Below are positions 16,947-26,365 of a stretch of DNA of 64,000 nucleotides, in pieces (position 1 is the first letter of the stretch; each line of letters opens with the position of its first letter). The DNA lies in NCBI GenBank assembly GCA_021372615.1, contig JAJFUB010000151.1:1-64000 (forward strand), read 5' to 3'. Both the position numbers and the translations under genes were made by a program. The notes below the pieces were generated by a model. The model was not told the origin of the DNA and did not search any database. It was given only the letters and a program-made list of their open reading frames with translations. The DNA is from a bacterium (GTDB lineage: Bacteria; Armatimonadota; Zipacnadia; Zipacnadales; UBA11051).

Positions 16947-18813
16947 GCCGGCGTCACAGCGGGGTCTCATCGAGTGCCGTAGGGCAGGCGGCCCGCCTGC
17001 CCGCACCCAGCCTCGTACGGCAGGCGGCCCGCCTGCCCGCACCCAGTCTCGTACGGCAGGCGGCCCGCCTGCCCGCGCCTGGGGACTGTGCCTTGCCCTC
17101 CTCGCCCTCGCCGCTGCCGCCCCGGCCCAGCAGCTCCCCTCCGTGCCCGGCTGGACCGCGGCCCGGCCGACGGGCGACACCCACACCGTGGGGACTGACC
17201 TCGGCAACCCGCACGGTGGCAAGGGCTGCGGCGTCATCACGGGGACAACCGCCGCCAACGGCGCCCGCGCCGCCCTCGTCCAGGAGTTCTATGGGAAGAC
17301 CGCCCTGCCTGCCGGCCAGACGTACCGCTACACCCTCAGCTACCGCACCGAGGGCGCGGGGGACGGCAGCGCGACCGTCCTGGTGGACTGTTACACCGCC
17401 GCGGGGGAGAGCGGCTACAAGGGTCTGGTCAGTCTGAAGCTCCCCGCGTCGGCGGCCTGGCGCAGCGAGACCGGCGAGTTCGCGCTCCCCGAAGGCATCG
17501 TCCGCACCCGCATGTTGCTGTACCTGCGCGGCGCGGGGAAGGCCTGGTATGACGATGTCGCGCTCACGCCCGCCGCCGAACCCGAGAAGAACCTGCTACG
17601 CAACGGCGGCTTCGAGCCGCCGTCCTCGTATGTCTACGACCTGGCCCCCACAAAGGACGGTGGTCCCGTGCAGTTCTCTGCCGACTTCGACAATGGCACC
17701 CTCGGTCGCGTCAAGGCCGTGGGGCCCGACGAGTTCTACCTGTACGCCTTCCCGGAGGGCAAGCCGATCTCGCCGCAGACCTGGTTCCACTTCAAGATCG
17801 AGGGCTGTGCCGGCCGCGAGGTGACCTTCCACCTCAACCCGGCGCCCTACAGCCGCAAGACCGACTGGGGCTATGATGCGCGCACCCCGGTGATGAGCTA
17901 CGACGGGGACACCTGGGTGGGTATCGAGGACAAGTCGTGGAGCGACGACGGCAGCCTCCTGACCTTCCGCCAGCGCTTCACCCAGTCCCCGGCCTGGATC
18001 GCCTACTTCTATCCCTACGCCGGCGACCACATCACCCACTTCCTGCAGGCCCATGCCGCCAGCCCGTACTTCGCCTCCCGCGTCCTGGGCCAGACGAAGG
18101 CGGGGCGGCCGCTGCGGATGTACAGCCTCACCGATCCGGCCGTGCCCGAAGCGAACAAGCGCGCCGTCCTGCTGACCACGCTGCAGCATGACATCGAGAC
18201 GACGGGGGCGTGGGCGCTGGAGGGGATCGCGCGGTTCGTGCTCTCCGACGACCCGCGTGCCGCGGCCCTGCGCCGCGCCTTCGTCTTCTACATCGTGCCA
18301 CGCCTGGACGTGGACGGCGCGGCCGACGGCAACCTCTACACCCCGCCCGGCGTCGGCAACATGAACCGGCAGTGGGGGCTGGACACCGTCGCCGAGGTCA
18401 AGCTGGTCGAGGCCTTCGCGCGCGAGCTGGCCGCTCGCGGCCAGCGCCTGGAGCTGTTCATGGACTTCCACGGCTGGTGCACGCCCGAGCGCACCACGCT
18501 CTTCATGACCTTCGGTCGGGAGATCTCCAGTGACGCCGACGAGGCTGACGCCACGCGACTGGCCGACATGATCCGCCAACGACTGACCGGCAAGGTCCAC
18601 ACCACGGTCTGGCGCCACATGGAAGAGCACGTGACCGACGCGAAAACCGACCTGCGTCGCTTGGCGCCGGGCTGGATGAAGTACGAGGCCGGAGCGCGGC
18701 TGGCGTACTCGATCGAGATCTTCGGCGAGCCGACCTGCACCCAGGAGGGCTACCTCCAGTGGGGCCAGTCCTTCGCCGAGGGCTTCGCGGAGTTCGCCGG
18801 GTGCGGGAGGTAG
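16939..18813 (+). CDS. Secreted M14-family zinc carboxypeptidase with repeat-derived N-terminus
   Basis: A 624-residue protein. Residues about 360-620 are an M14 metallopeptidase. Zinc ligands are His417 and Glu420 in QHDIETTG and His511 in MDFHGW. LDVDGAADGN and NMNRQW form the substrate-binding stretch, and Glu593 in YSIEIFG is the expected general base. Two beta-sandwich domains precede it (about 65-200 and 215-340). The N-terminus is odd. Residues 14-48 are three copies of a 12-residue unit (GGPPARTQP and variants) encoded by the intergenic repeat at 16978. The hydrophobic signal sequence (LCLALLALAAAAPAQQ) starts only at about residue 50. No ATG, GTG or TTG lies between the repeat and the signal, so either translation starts at 16939 or the native start was lost. 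Enzyme family firm; start uncertain. Confidence 0.8.
   Translation: MCRPASQRGLIECRRAGGPPARTQPRTAGGPPARTQSRTAGGPPARAWGLCLALLALAAAAPAQQLPSVPGWTAARPTGDTHTVGTDLGNPHGGKGCGVITGTTAANGARAALVQEFYGKTALPAGQTYRYTLSYRTEGAGDGSATVLVDCYTAAGESGYKGLVSLKLPASAAWRSETGEFALPEGIVRTRMLLYLRGAGKAWYDDVALTPAAEPEKNLLRNGGFEPPSSYVYDLAPTKDGGPVQFSADFDNGTLGRVKAVGPDEFYLYAFPEGKPISPQTWFHFKIEGCAGREVTFHLNPAPYSRKTDWGYDARTPVMSYDGDTWVGIEDKSWSDDGSLLTFRQRFTQSPAWIAYFYPYAGDHITHFLQAHAASPYFASRVLGQTKAGRPLRMYSLTDPAVPEANKRAVLLTTLQHDIETTGAWALEGIARFVLSDDPRAAALRRAFVFYIVPRLDVDGAADGNLYTPPGVGNMNRQWGLDTVAEVKLVEAFARELAARGQRLELFMDFHGWCTPERTTLFMTFGREISSDADEADATRLADMIRQRLTGKVHTTVWRHMEEHVTDAKTDLRRLAPGWMKYEAGARLAYSIEIFGEPTCTQEGYLQWGQSFAEGFAEFAGCGR
16978..17076. 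repeat. Tandem palindromic repeat, 36-bp unit (family B)
   Basis: Units at 16978-17013, 17014-17049 and a partial one at 17050-17076, each with the perfect palindrome GGCAGGCGG-C-CCGCCTGCC. The 36-bp length is a multiple of three, so the repeat stays open and is read as 12-residue units in the carboxypeptidase frame. Relatives are at 39738-39759 and 50222-50271. Confidence 0.9.
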
Positions 18814-18847
18814 CGCGCCGTTGGAGCGCGGCTCTCCAGAGCCGCAG
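18813..18847. repeat. Intergenic hairpin repeat (family E), copy 1
   Basis: A 35-bp element starting GCGCGCCGTTGGAGCGCGG, with the stem GCGGCTC/GAGCCGC. An identical copy is at 52327-52361. It abuts the stop codon of the carboxypeptidase gene. Confidence 0.85.
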
Positions 18848-18888
18848 CCGTCTGGCACGACCATCTCGGGGAAAGAGGAACCACTCTG

Positions 18889-21800
18889 ATGACTTCCACA
18901 CGCACATGGGCGGCTGTTGGTCTTGCACTGCTGCTGACCGCGACCGTCTGTCTGGGCGATGGCCTGCCGCAGGTGCAGGTCGGCAAGACGGCGACGCCGC
19001 CGCGCCTGGACGGGAAGCTCGACGACGCCTGTTGGGGGCGGGCAGCACTCGTCACGCCGTTCCTGCTCAACAACGGCGGCGGTCCGGCGACCCAGCAGAC
19101 CGTCGGGCGGCTGTGCTGGGACGACCGTGCCCTCTACCTGGCGTTTGAGTGTGCCGAGCGCGCCCTCGTGCCCGAGACGCAGCAGTCACACTTGCTCAAG
19201 CAACGCATCACCGCCCATGACGGCGGGGTCTTCGGGGATGAGAGCCTGGAGATCTTCCTGCAGCCCGGCGGCAGCGGGGCGTACTACCAGTTCGCCGCCA
19301 ACATGCTCGGCACGCGCTACGAGAGCCGGGGCACCGACGCGAGCTTCAATGGCGCGTGGGAGACGGCCGCGAGCACCGGTCGCGACGCCTGGGTGCTCGA
19401 GGTGGCGATCCCCTTCGCTTCCGTGGGCGTGGCGGTCAAGCCCGGCGACAAGTGGAACCTGAACCTGTGCCGCAACGAGAACCCCTGCAACGAGCACAGC
19501 ACCTGGAGCGGGCTGCAGGGCGCCTACCACACCCCCGAGCAGTTCGGCGTGATGGTCCTGGCCGACACCACCGCGCCCGTGCGGCTGGCGAATGTGGCTT
19601 CCCTGGGCGCCGCCGCGACGGCCCTCCGCCTGGACCTGGCCGAGAACTCCCCGGCCGTCGCGGCCCTCGTCGTGCTCAAGGGCGACACCCGACGGCAGGC
19701 CAAGGCAGCCGCTCCGGCCGGCGCCCGCACCCTCTCGGTGCCCTATCCCATCGCCGCCAGCCTCAAGTCCCCCTCGATCCAGTACGAGGTGACGCTGCCC
19801 GACGGCACGGTCGTCTACCGCTCCCCCTGGTTCGCGCAGGCGGGCGTGCTGGTGGACCTCACCGGTGAGCTGACCCTCACCGGCGGGGCCGGGAAGCTGC
19901 TGCGCAACGGCGAGGAGGTCGCCGCCCTGCCGCCCGGCAGAAAGACCCCCGTGCGGGCCCAGCTCACCGCCGGCGAGAACGTGCTGGCCCTGGTCGCGCC
20001 CGGCGGCGCCGTGCTGACCGGCGCCCTGCAGGCCGGCGCGCAGAGCTTCGGCTTCGACCGCGGCTGGCGCTGGTCGGCGCAGCCGGCGGAAGGCTGGGAC
20101 AAGCCCGGCTGCGACGCCGAGCGGTGGACGCCCCTGACCGGCGGCACGGCAACCCGTGTGGCCCTGCCGGCCGGGCCGACGGTCCATCTCCGCCGCGTCG
20201 TCGCCATCTCCGACCGGCGCGAGCGGTTCTGGCCGCTGGAGGCCGACCTGAACCTGCCGCGCGGCGGTCGCATGTTCGTCAAGCCCCTGCTGGGGTGTGT
20301 CGGCTTCCCCTCGGCGGACTATGTGTACTACCTCGACGTGCCCGCCCCCGTGCGCATCGTCGGCTCAGACAACCTCGACGGCGCGCAGCTCAAGCCCCTC
20401 CACTCCGAGCCCCTGCGCCGCGACGGCCGCGCCTACACCCGCTATGCCCTCCAGCCCACCGGCACCCTCACCGGCGGCTTCACCCTCGAAGCCGTCTGGA
20501 AGAACCAGGCGAACACCAGCTCCCAGTACGTCTCGGCCCTGTCGCTGGGCGGCAACTTCGACTGGCGCGACTTCAGCATCGAGCTGACCTCCCCGCCCTT
20601 CGCCGAACTCGTCGGCGTGCTGTGCCTCAAGTGGCAGAACCGGGGCATCTCCGGCACCTGCTGGTACGACGACATCACCCTGACCGAGAAGGGCAGCACC
20701 ACCAACCTGCTGCCCCAGGGCGACTTCGAGGGCGAGGAGTGGCAGGGCAAGAGCCAGGTCGTGACCTACGAGCGCGACGGCAAGCAGAGCCACGCCTGCC
20801 GCCTGAGCGGCACGGCGGAGCAAGTGGACAAGCAGGCCGGGCTATGGGTCAGCGTGCCCACCATCGCCGTCAAGCCCAACACCCGCTACGTCCTGCGCAT
20901 GAGGGCCAAAGGCGAGAACATCGTGTCCCAGGGCGATGTGGCCCGCGCCGCGCTGCTGGCCGATGTCGGCTCGCCGCAGGGCGACGACCTGAAGGTGTAC
21001 TCGCACTACGAGGCCCTCGACGGGCACGTCGTGGAGGCGGAGCGCGAGAGCACGCTGCACGTGCTGCCGGCCCTCAAGGGCCGCGCGCCGAGGCGCGTGC
21101 CGGTCATCCTGTGCTACGACAGCGCGGCCTATGAGAACCCCGAGTTCTGGAAGGCCAGTGCGGAGATGGTGCGCGGGGCGGGGGCCAACTGGCTGTGGGG
21201 CGCGAACCAGAGCGCCCTGGCGACGGCCCTGAAGGGCTCCGGCATGAAGTACGTCTGGCACATTGACCGCGACGGGTTCTCGCAGATGCCGGTGGACAAG
21301 GACTACCTGACGCGGCACCCGGACCACGCCGCGCTGCAGCGCAACGGCGCCAAGAGCCCCAACCAGATCTGCCCCACCGTGCTGCTGGACACCGACAACG
21401 AGTTCCTCCCGAAGCTGCGCGTGTGGCTCGCCGAGCGGATCCGGGCCAACCCGTATGACATGATAGACTGGGACCACGAGTTCCCGAGCAACTACCCGCA
21501 GTCCGTCTGCCTGTGCGAGCGCTGCCGCAAGGCCTTCGCGGCATGGGCGAAGCTGGACGCCGTCCCCTCGCCCGAGCAGGTCTGGTCGCAGCACGAGAAG
21601 CAGTGGATCGCCTTCCGCTGCCTGCAGAACGCGCGCATGGCGGGCCTCATCCGCGAAGCCTGCAAGGCCGCCAACCCGCAGATCCCCTTCAGCGTCTACA
21701 GCGGCTACCAGAACGACCACACGCACGGGACGTACGGCGTGGACTGGACGCTGATGAAGCCGCACCTGGACTGGGGCATCGCCGGCTACAACGGCGACCG

Positions 21801-22323
21801 GGCGACGCTGCAGCGCACGCTGCAGAGCCTCGGCGGCGTGCCCTTCACCGGCGGCTACATGTACGTGGAGAAGCGCTTCCAGGCCGAGCGGCCCTTCCCG
21901 TCACCCAATGGCTGGCGAATCGGCGTGCTGCGCACGGTGCTGAACACCAACGGCGGCGGCTTCCTGATCTGGTATCTCCCCGTGCTCGACGGCGGCGGCT
22001 ACTGGGGGATCGGCTGGGTCTCGGCTCTCGTCGCCGACTACGAGGGCTTCTTCACCGACTTCCAGCGACATGACGAACTGGTGCAGGCCACCCCGGCCCT
22101 CGATGAGGACAGCCTCGTGGTGCTGACGAAGGGCCGCGAGCGCCTCCTCATCGCGATGAACTCGTCCGCCACGCCGAAGCAAGTCACGCTGACACAGAAG
22201 GACCTCCCCGGCGCGTGCAGTCTGACGGAGTACGAGACGAAGAAGACCCACGACCCGACGAAACCGCTGGCCCTGACGCTGGCCTCCGGCGAGATCAAGG
22301 TCCTGCACCTGGCGCCGCGCTAG
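18889..22323 (+). CDS. Very large secreted protein, CBM9-like plus glycosidase-type barrel (paralogue of the protein at 8534)
   Basis: A 1144-residue exported protein. It has a signal peptide (1-23) and a CBM9-like domain (about 25-225, PPRLDGKLDDACW). Beta-rich linker domains (about 230-560) and a sugar-binding-like sandwich (about 560-730) lead to a probable TIM barrel (about 735-1090). The barrel holds MIDWDHEFPSNY, a CLCERC cysteine pair and VYSGYQNDHTHGTYG. The corresponding protein at 8534 has WDYEVP and YSGYQGAHTQETYG at the same places, so the Asp/Glu residues there are the best catalytic candidates. The CLCERC pair suggests a bound metal or a disulfide and is missing in the paralogue. 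Unlike that gene, no TTGAACGTTCAA site is seen upstream. Substrate unknown. GGAAAGAGGAACC precedes the ATG. Confidence 0.75.
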   Translation: MTSTRTWAAVGLALLLTATVCLGDGLPQVQVGKTATPPRLDGKLDDACWGRAALVTPFLLNNGGGPATQQTVGRLCWDDRALYLAFECAERALVPETQQSHLLKQRITAHDGGVFGDESLEIFLQPGGSGAYYQFAANMLGTRYESRGTDASFNGAWETAASTGRDAWVLEVAIPFASVGVAVKPGDKWNLNLCRNENPCNEHSTWSGLQGAYHTPEQFGVMVLADTTAPVRLANVASLGAAATALRLDLAENSPAVAALVVLKGDTRRQAKAAAPAGARTLSVPYPIAASLKSPSIQYEVTLPDGTVVYRSPWFAQAGVLVDLTGELTLTGGAGKLLRNGEEVAALPPGRKTPVRAQLTAGENVLALVAPGGAVLTGALQAGAQSFGFDRGWRWSAQPAEGWDKPGCDAERWTPLTGGTATRVALPAGPTVHLRRVVAISDRRERFWPLEADLNLPRGGRMFVKPLLGCVGFPSADYVYYLDVPAPVRIVGSDNLDGAQLKPLHSEPLRRDGRAYTRYALQPTGTLTGGFTLEAVWKNQANTSSQYVSALSLGGNFDWRDFSIELTSPPFAELVGVLCLKWQNRGISGTCWYDDITLTEKGSTTNLLPQGDFEGEEWQGKSQVVTYERDGKQSHACRLSGTAEQVDKQAGLWVSVPTIAVKPNTRYVLRMRAKGENIVSQGDVARAALLADVGSPQGDDLKVYSHYEALDGHVVEAERESTLHVLPALKGRAPRRVPVILCYDSAAYENPEFWKASAEMVRGAGANWLWGANQSALATALKGSGMKYVWHIDRDGFSQMPVDKDYLTRHPDHAALQRNGAKSPNQICPTVLLDTDNEFLPKLRVWLAERIRANPYDMIDWDHEFPSNYPQSVCLCERCRKAFAAWAKLDAVPSPEQVWSQHEKQWIAFRCLQNARMAGLIREACKAANPQIPFSVYSGYQNDHTHGTYGVDWTLMKPHLDWGIAGYNGDRATLQRTLQSLGGVPFTGGYMYVEKRFQAERPFPSPNGWRIGVLRTVLNTNGGGFLIWYLPVLDGGGYWGIGWVSALVADYEGFFTDFQRHDELVQATPALDEDSLVVLTKGRERLLIAMNSSATPKQVTLTQKDLPGACSLTEYETKKTHDPTKPLALTLASGEIKVLHLAPR

Positions 22324-22343
22324 GCGCCTGTCATGGGCTGCAT

Positions 22344-22369
22344 GGTACGCCCGACACTCCTGTCGAGCG
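22344..22369. repeat. Single copy of palindromic repeat family A
   Basis: GGTACGCCCGACACTCCTG followed by TCGAGCG matches the units at 2403-2508, with one base changed in the right arm. It lies in the gap between two secreted-protein genes. Confidence 0.8.
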
Positions 22370-22430
22370 CCCGAGGGCAGAGGACCATCCGCTCCGCCGG
22401 GGAATAGAGCCGTCATAGGAGGCTCTGACC

Positions 22431-24614
22431 ATGCGGACGCTCGTGCTCGCCCTCTACCTCACCTTGACGTTGTGCGCCGGCGCGGCCCTGGCCGCGGACG
22501 TATACGGTGTCTCTGCGACTCAGAAGATCACTCCCGAGCAGGCCCCGGACGCCTCGTGGTCCACGGGCCCGCTGGCGCTGCAGTGCGCCCGCAACGAGTG
22601 GGAGGCCTGCCAGGTCGTGGTGCGGTCCCCCGAGGCCCTGGAGGGCGTCAGCCTCGCCCTCACGGTCCTGTGCGACCCCCGTAGCGGCGTCCTCCCGGCG
22701 AACTTGGCGCGGCTCTACCGGGTCGAGTGGGTGGACATCAACGCCCCCTACGAGGTGGACAAGCCCTCCGAGACCCCGGACCTGCGCGCCGATCCCCTCG
22801 TGCCCGTGCAGCCCGGCGAGGGCTGCTCGCTGGCGGCGGGCCGGAACCTCGTCTTCTGGGTGGCGCTCTACGTGCCCGAGGCGACGAAGCCCGGCAGCTA
22901 CTCCGGGCAGCTCAAGGTGAGCAGCGGGGGCCGGTTGCTCAAGGCCCTGCCGGTGACGCTGCGCGTCCGCAGCTTCGCGCTGCCGCGCAAGCCCCTCCTG
23001 CAGAGCATGATCGGCTTTGCCGGCGACAACATCTACAAGGCCCACGGCTGCAAGACGCCTGAGGACAAGGAGCGGATCATCCGCCTGTACTTCGACGAGT
23101 ACATCCGCGCCCGCCTGTCCCCGTTCCTGTACGCCCCGGGCACGATGGCCTTCAACCCCCTGCCCGACGGCGCCATCAAGTGGGAGTTCATCAAGGGCGC
23201 CGACGGCCGGCCCACCGGCGAGGTGAAGCTGGACTTCGCCACCTTCGACCGCGAAGGCCGGCGCTACTGCGATGAGCAGCAGGCCTTCAGCGCCTTCAAC
23301 TTCGCCCCGTACCTGTGGACGCGGCGCGATAAGCGCATGGTCCTCCGCTTCGCCGACCGCAACGGCACGGTCGTGGAGCGCCGCGCCGCCGACGGCGCGG
23401 TCAACCCCGTCTTCGATCAGCTCGTCGTCGGCGTCTTCCGGGGCATCGCCGCTCACCTGGCGGAGCAGGGCTGGCTCGACCGCTCGATCTACTACGTGAC
23501 CGACGAGCCCTCCGATGACGACATGCCGGCCATCAAGGAAGTCTGCCAGCTCATCCGGCAGGCCGACCCGCGGATCCGCACCTCGCTAACCTACGACCCC
23601 GCCAACCGCCCCAAGCTGGCCGAACTGGTAGACGAGCAGGGCAAGTCGCTGATCTCGGTCTGGATCCCCTACTGCACCATGTACCGGCAGCAGGTCGCCG
23701 ACGAGCAGCGCCGCAAGGGCGCCGACTACTGGCTCTATGATGTCAGCACCACCTGTCTGATCGGCATGACCGCGCAGACCAACCGCTCGATCATGTGGGA
23801 CATCTGGCGACGCGGCTGCCATGGCTACCTGTACTACCTGTCCACCTGGTGGGGACGCCAGGTCACCCCGTGGGATCGCCCCAGCTTCCTGCTGCCCGAG
23901 TTCACCTACCGCTACCGCCAGGGCGACGGCTACTTCTTCTACCCGCCCGAGCGCCAGTACAACCCCGCCCAGCCGATCCTCGACCACGTCGTGCCCACGA
24001 TCCGCTGGGAGATGCTGCGCGAGGGCGCCGAGGACTATGACTATCTGGCCATGCTGCAGAACCTCACACAGCGCGCGCAGGCGCGGAAGCTGAAGGTCGC
24101 GGCGGAGGGCGAGGCGGCGCTGAAGCTGGCGCGCGAGATGAGCGAGATCATGAGCGGGGTGACCGAGGGCCGCGGCATCCGCGACCTGACCTTCCAGCCC
24201 ACCGAGGGCTGGGGCTTCGGCCTGGAGGAGGGCTGGCTGCAGGGCAAGAGCGGCAAGCAGGTGGACCTGCCGATCAGCTTCAAGACCAGCCTGCCCGATG
24301 GCGAGTACCGCCTGATCCTGAACGTCTACGATGACCCGAACTACCGCGACATGCCCTACTCGCGCTTCCTGGTCAACGGCAAGCCCTACGCCTCCTCCGG
24401 CGGGATGAAGGGCCCGGTGGACGTGCCGACCGAGGTCGTCACGGTCAAGGGCGGCCAGTGCAGCTTCGTGCTCTCCTCCGTGGCCGACAAGTACGGGGTG
24501 ATCCTGTACCGGGTCGGCCTGCAGCCGGCCGCCCGGGGCGAGCGAGGCGATCTATACGCCGTCCGCGCGAAGATCGCCGACGCCATCGAGCACCTGCAGG
24601 CGGCCCTGAAGTAG
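22431..24614 (+). CDS. Secreted DUF4091 / glycoside hydrolase family 123-like protein
   Basis: A 727-residue exported protein. It has a signal peptide (1-21) and a beta-sandwich (about 25-180) with ARNEWEACQVVV, as in the N-terminal part of GH123 proteins. A TIM barrel follows (about 185-560). The barrel carries YYVTDEPSDDD, whose Asp358-Glu359 pair corresponds to the substrate-assisted Asp-Glu of GH123 beta-N-acetylgalactosaminidases. The end of the barrel has RWEMLREGAEDYDYL, a hallmark of DUF4091. A small C-terminal sandwich ends the protein. Likely a beta-hexosaminidase acting outside the cell, but many DUF4091 proteins are untested. AGGAGGCTCTGACC gives a strong ribosome site. Confidence 0.8.
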   Translation: MRTLVLALYLTLTLCAGAALAADVYGVSATQKITPEQAPDASWSTGPLALQCARNEWEACQVVVRSPEALEGVSLALTVLCDPRSGVLPANLARLYRVEWVDINAPYEVDKPSETPDLRADPLVPVQPGEGCSLAAGRNLVFWVALYVPEATKPGSYSGQLKVSSGGRLLKALPVTLRVRSFALPRKPLLQSMIGFAGDNIYKAHGCKTPEDKERIIRLYFDEYIRARLSPFLYAPGTMAFNPLPDGAIKWEFIKGADGRPTGEVKLDFATFDREGRRYCDEQQAFSAFNFAPYLWTRRDKRMVLRFADRNGTVVERRAADGAVNPVFDQLVVGVFRGIAAHLAEQGWLDRSIYYVTDEPSDDDMPAIKEVCQLIRQADPRIRTSLTYDPANRPKLAELVDEQGKSLISVWIPYCTMYRQQVADEQRRKGADYWLYDVSTTCLIGMTAQTNRSIMWDIWRRGCHGYLYYLSTWWGRQVTPWDRPSFLLPEFTYRYRQGDGYFFYPPERQYNPAQPILDHVVPTIRWEMLREGAEDYDYLAMLQNLTQRAQARKLKVAAEGEAALKLAREMSEIMSGVTEGRGIRDLTFQPTEGWGFGLEEGWLQGKSGKQVDLPISFKTSLPDGEYRLILNVYDDPNYRDMPYSRFLVNGKPYASSGGMKGPVDVPTEVVTVKGGQCSFVLSSVADKYGVILYRVGLQPAARGERGDLYAVRAKIADAIEHLQAALK

Positions 24615-24652
24615 GGCAGCCGGAATCTGTCTACGCCGTCAAGGAGCGATCC

Positions 24653-26284
24653 ATGCTGCGTCTCGCGCCCGTCCTGCTGTGCCTCACGCTGTCTTCCGGT
24701 CTTGTCCAGGCCGCGCCGAAAAGCATGACCGTCTACGGCCGCCCGCCCGTGGGGGCCTTCGGGGTCAACACGCTCGAGCACATCGAGGGCGCCGCCAAGC
24801 TGGGCATGACGCTGATCTACAGCTACAGCTCCGCCAGCGCCCGCAAGCAGCTCGACCCCGCCGACCCGGTGGGCCAGGCGGTCGTCGCGCACAAGATGAA
24901 AGTGATGTATCCGCTCTGCGGGCGCTTCACGCAGGTCCGCCTCGCCCGCGACCTGACTGCCGAGGACACCACCATCCCCGTCACGGCCCCCAAGCCCGAG
25001 TCCATCATGGCCTTCCCCGAGTCTGGCTATGTGGTGATCGAGGGCGAGCGCATCGAGTACACCGCGCGCACCGCCGAGGGGTTCAGCGGCTGCCGGCGCG
25101 GCACGGAGGGCACACAGGCCGCCCGCCATCCGCGCGGCCTGCTGCTCTGCGACTCCGAGGGCCTCCGCCGGGACCTCCTGGCCGTCAAGGACTCGCCCAG
25201 CCTCTGGGGCTACTGGCTCGTGGATGACAACCGGCCCCAGGAGATCGATTCGCTGCGTGAGATGTCGCGGATCATCCGCCTGACCGACCGCGACGCGCAG
25301 GGCCGCCCGAACAGCCACATCATCGTCATCGGCATCGGGGCCTCCTCGTCCATGGCGAACTTCGACGTGGGCATCGGCGACGCCCTCGGGGTCTACCCCT
25401 ACCCGTACCACAAGGGTCAGCTCAACCCCGTCACTCGCAACCAGATGCGGTTCATCATGTCCCGCGCGCGTTCCCTGCAGCCGGACATCGGCCTGATCGG
25501 CATCTACCAGGCCTTCGCCTATGGCGAGTCGCCCAACTGGAAGGAGATGCCGACCCCCGAGCAGGTGCGCGAGGACATGCTCAGCTTCTACGACTGGGGC
25601 GCCGACGGCGTGATGGCCTTCATCTACCACTGGGAGGGCAAGAACAAGGAGCCGCAGGGCCTGGACGCCTACCCGGCGGTCGCCGACATGATCCGCCGCA
25701 CGAATGAGGAGATCCTGGCCGGCAAGATCAAGCGCACCGTGCCGCCCGTGGAGACGAAGGACTGGTTCGCGGTGCTCAGCGGCGCGGCGGCCGTCCTCAC
25801 CCCCGGCGGCAAGCCCGTCTACGACCTCGGCGACCCGGCGAAGCTGGCGGCGCTGGTCAAGGGCCGCCCCGACCGTCTCTCCGCCGTCCCCTTCACCGCC
25901 GAGGGCCGCCCGTACCCCCTGCAGGTGGACTTCCCCGCCTGGGACAAGGCCGACCCCAAGAGCGACCGCTGGCCCATCGCGCAGATCATGGGTGAGGCCA
26001 TGGCCACCAGCGACTGGTCACAGGTGCGCGCGCTCGAGCAGCCGGTCTACAACGCCGGCGAGCACGCGATCACCGTGCGCATCTCGCTGGAGGACACGGC
26101 GAAGGGCTGGTGGGAGCGTGCGGACGTGGAGATCCCGGCGCGCACGCCGGTGGTGCTGCGGGTGCCGATGGACGAGGCCCGCCTGAACATTGACCCCGCC
26201 CGCCTCCGCCGCTGGCTCATCTGGGAAGCCGACCCGCCGACCGCCGTCCAGTTCCACCTGGGCACCCCGCTGCTCGTGCCCTGA
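24653..26284 (+). CDS. Secreted protein of unknown function with a phage-tail-like insert
   Basis: A 543-residue exported protein; signal peptide about 1-20. The N-terminal part (VGAFGVNTLEHIEGAAKLG) and a later stretch (GYWLVDDNRP; DVGIGDALGVYPYPY; FYDWGADGVMAFIYHWEG) look like strands and helices of a TIM barrel interrupted by an insert at about 105-162. The insert reads YVVIEGERIEYTAR then GCRRGTEGT. This resembles the fP-x-x-G-x-hydrophobic-IDGE-x-IxY and GCxRGxxGT blocks seen in phage tail and some surface proteins. The C-terminal 150 residues are beta-rich. I cannot name a family; a carbohydrate-related role is inferred from context. The ATG at 24653 follows AAGGAGCGATCC and starts the signal peptide, so longer frames are rejected. 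Confidence 0.65.
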   Translation: MLRLAPVLLCLTLSSGLVQAAPKSMTVYGRPPVGAFGVNTLEHIEGAAKLGMTLIYSYSSASARKQLDPADPVGQAVVAHKMKVMYPLCGRFTQVRLARDLTAEDTTIPVTAPKPESIMAFPESGYVVIEGERIEYTARTAEGFSGCRRGTEGTQAARHPRGLLLCDSEGLRRDLLAVKDSPSLWGYWLVDDNRPQEIDSLREMSRIIRLTDRDAQGRPNSHIIVIGIGASSSMANFDVGIGDALGVYPYPYHKGQLNPVTRNQMRFIMSRARSLQPDIGLIGIYQAFAYGESPNWKEMPTPEQVREDMLSFYDWGADGVMAFIYHWEGKNKEPQGLDAYPAVADMIRRTNEEILAGKIKRTVPPVETKDWFAVLSGAAAVLTPGGKPVYDLGDPAKLAALVKGRPDRLSAVPFTAEGRPYPLQVDFPAWDKADPKSDRWPIAQIMGEAMATSDWSQVRALEQPVYNAGEHAITVRISLEDTAKGWWERADVEIPARTPVVLRVPMDEARLNIDPARLRRWLIWEADPPTAVQFHLGTPLLVP

Positions 26285-26365
26285 GTGCCGCGCCGGCGGT
26301 TGCAGGTATCACGCGGCGCGACGGCGCAGTCCTTGCCATACTGCGCCTGCTCTGGAGGTGCCGCC

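Noticed and set aside
16978-17076. Considered as a CRISPR array because of its tandem palindromic units
   Set aside because: Units are contiguous with no unique spacers, only two and a half copies, and the same element occurs singly elsewhere.
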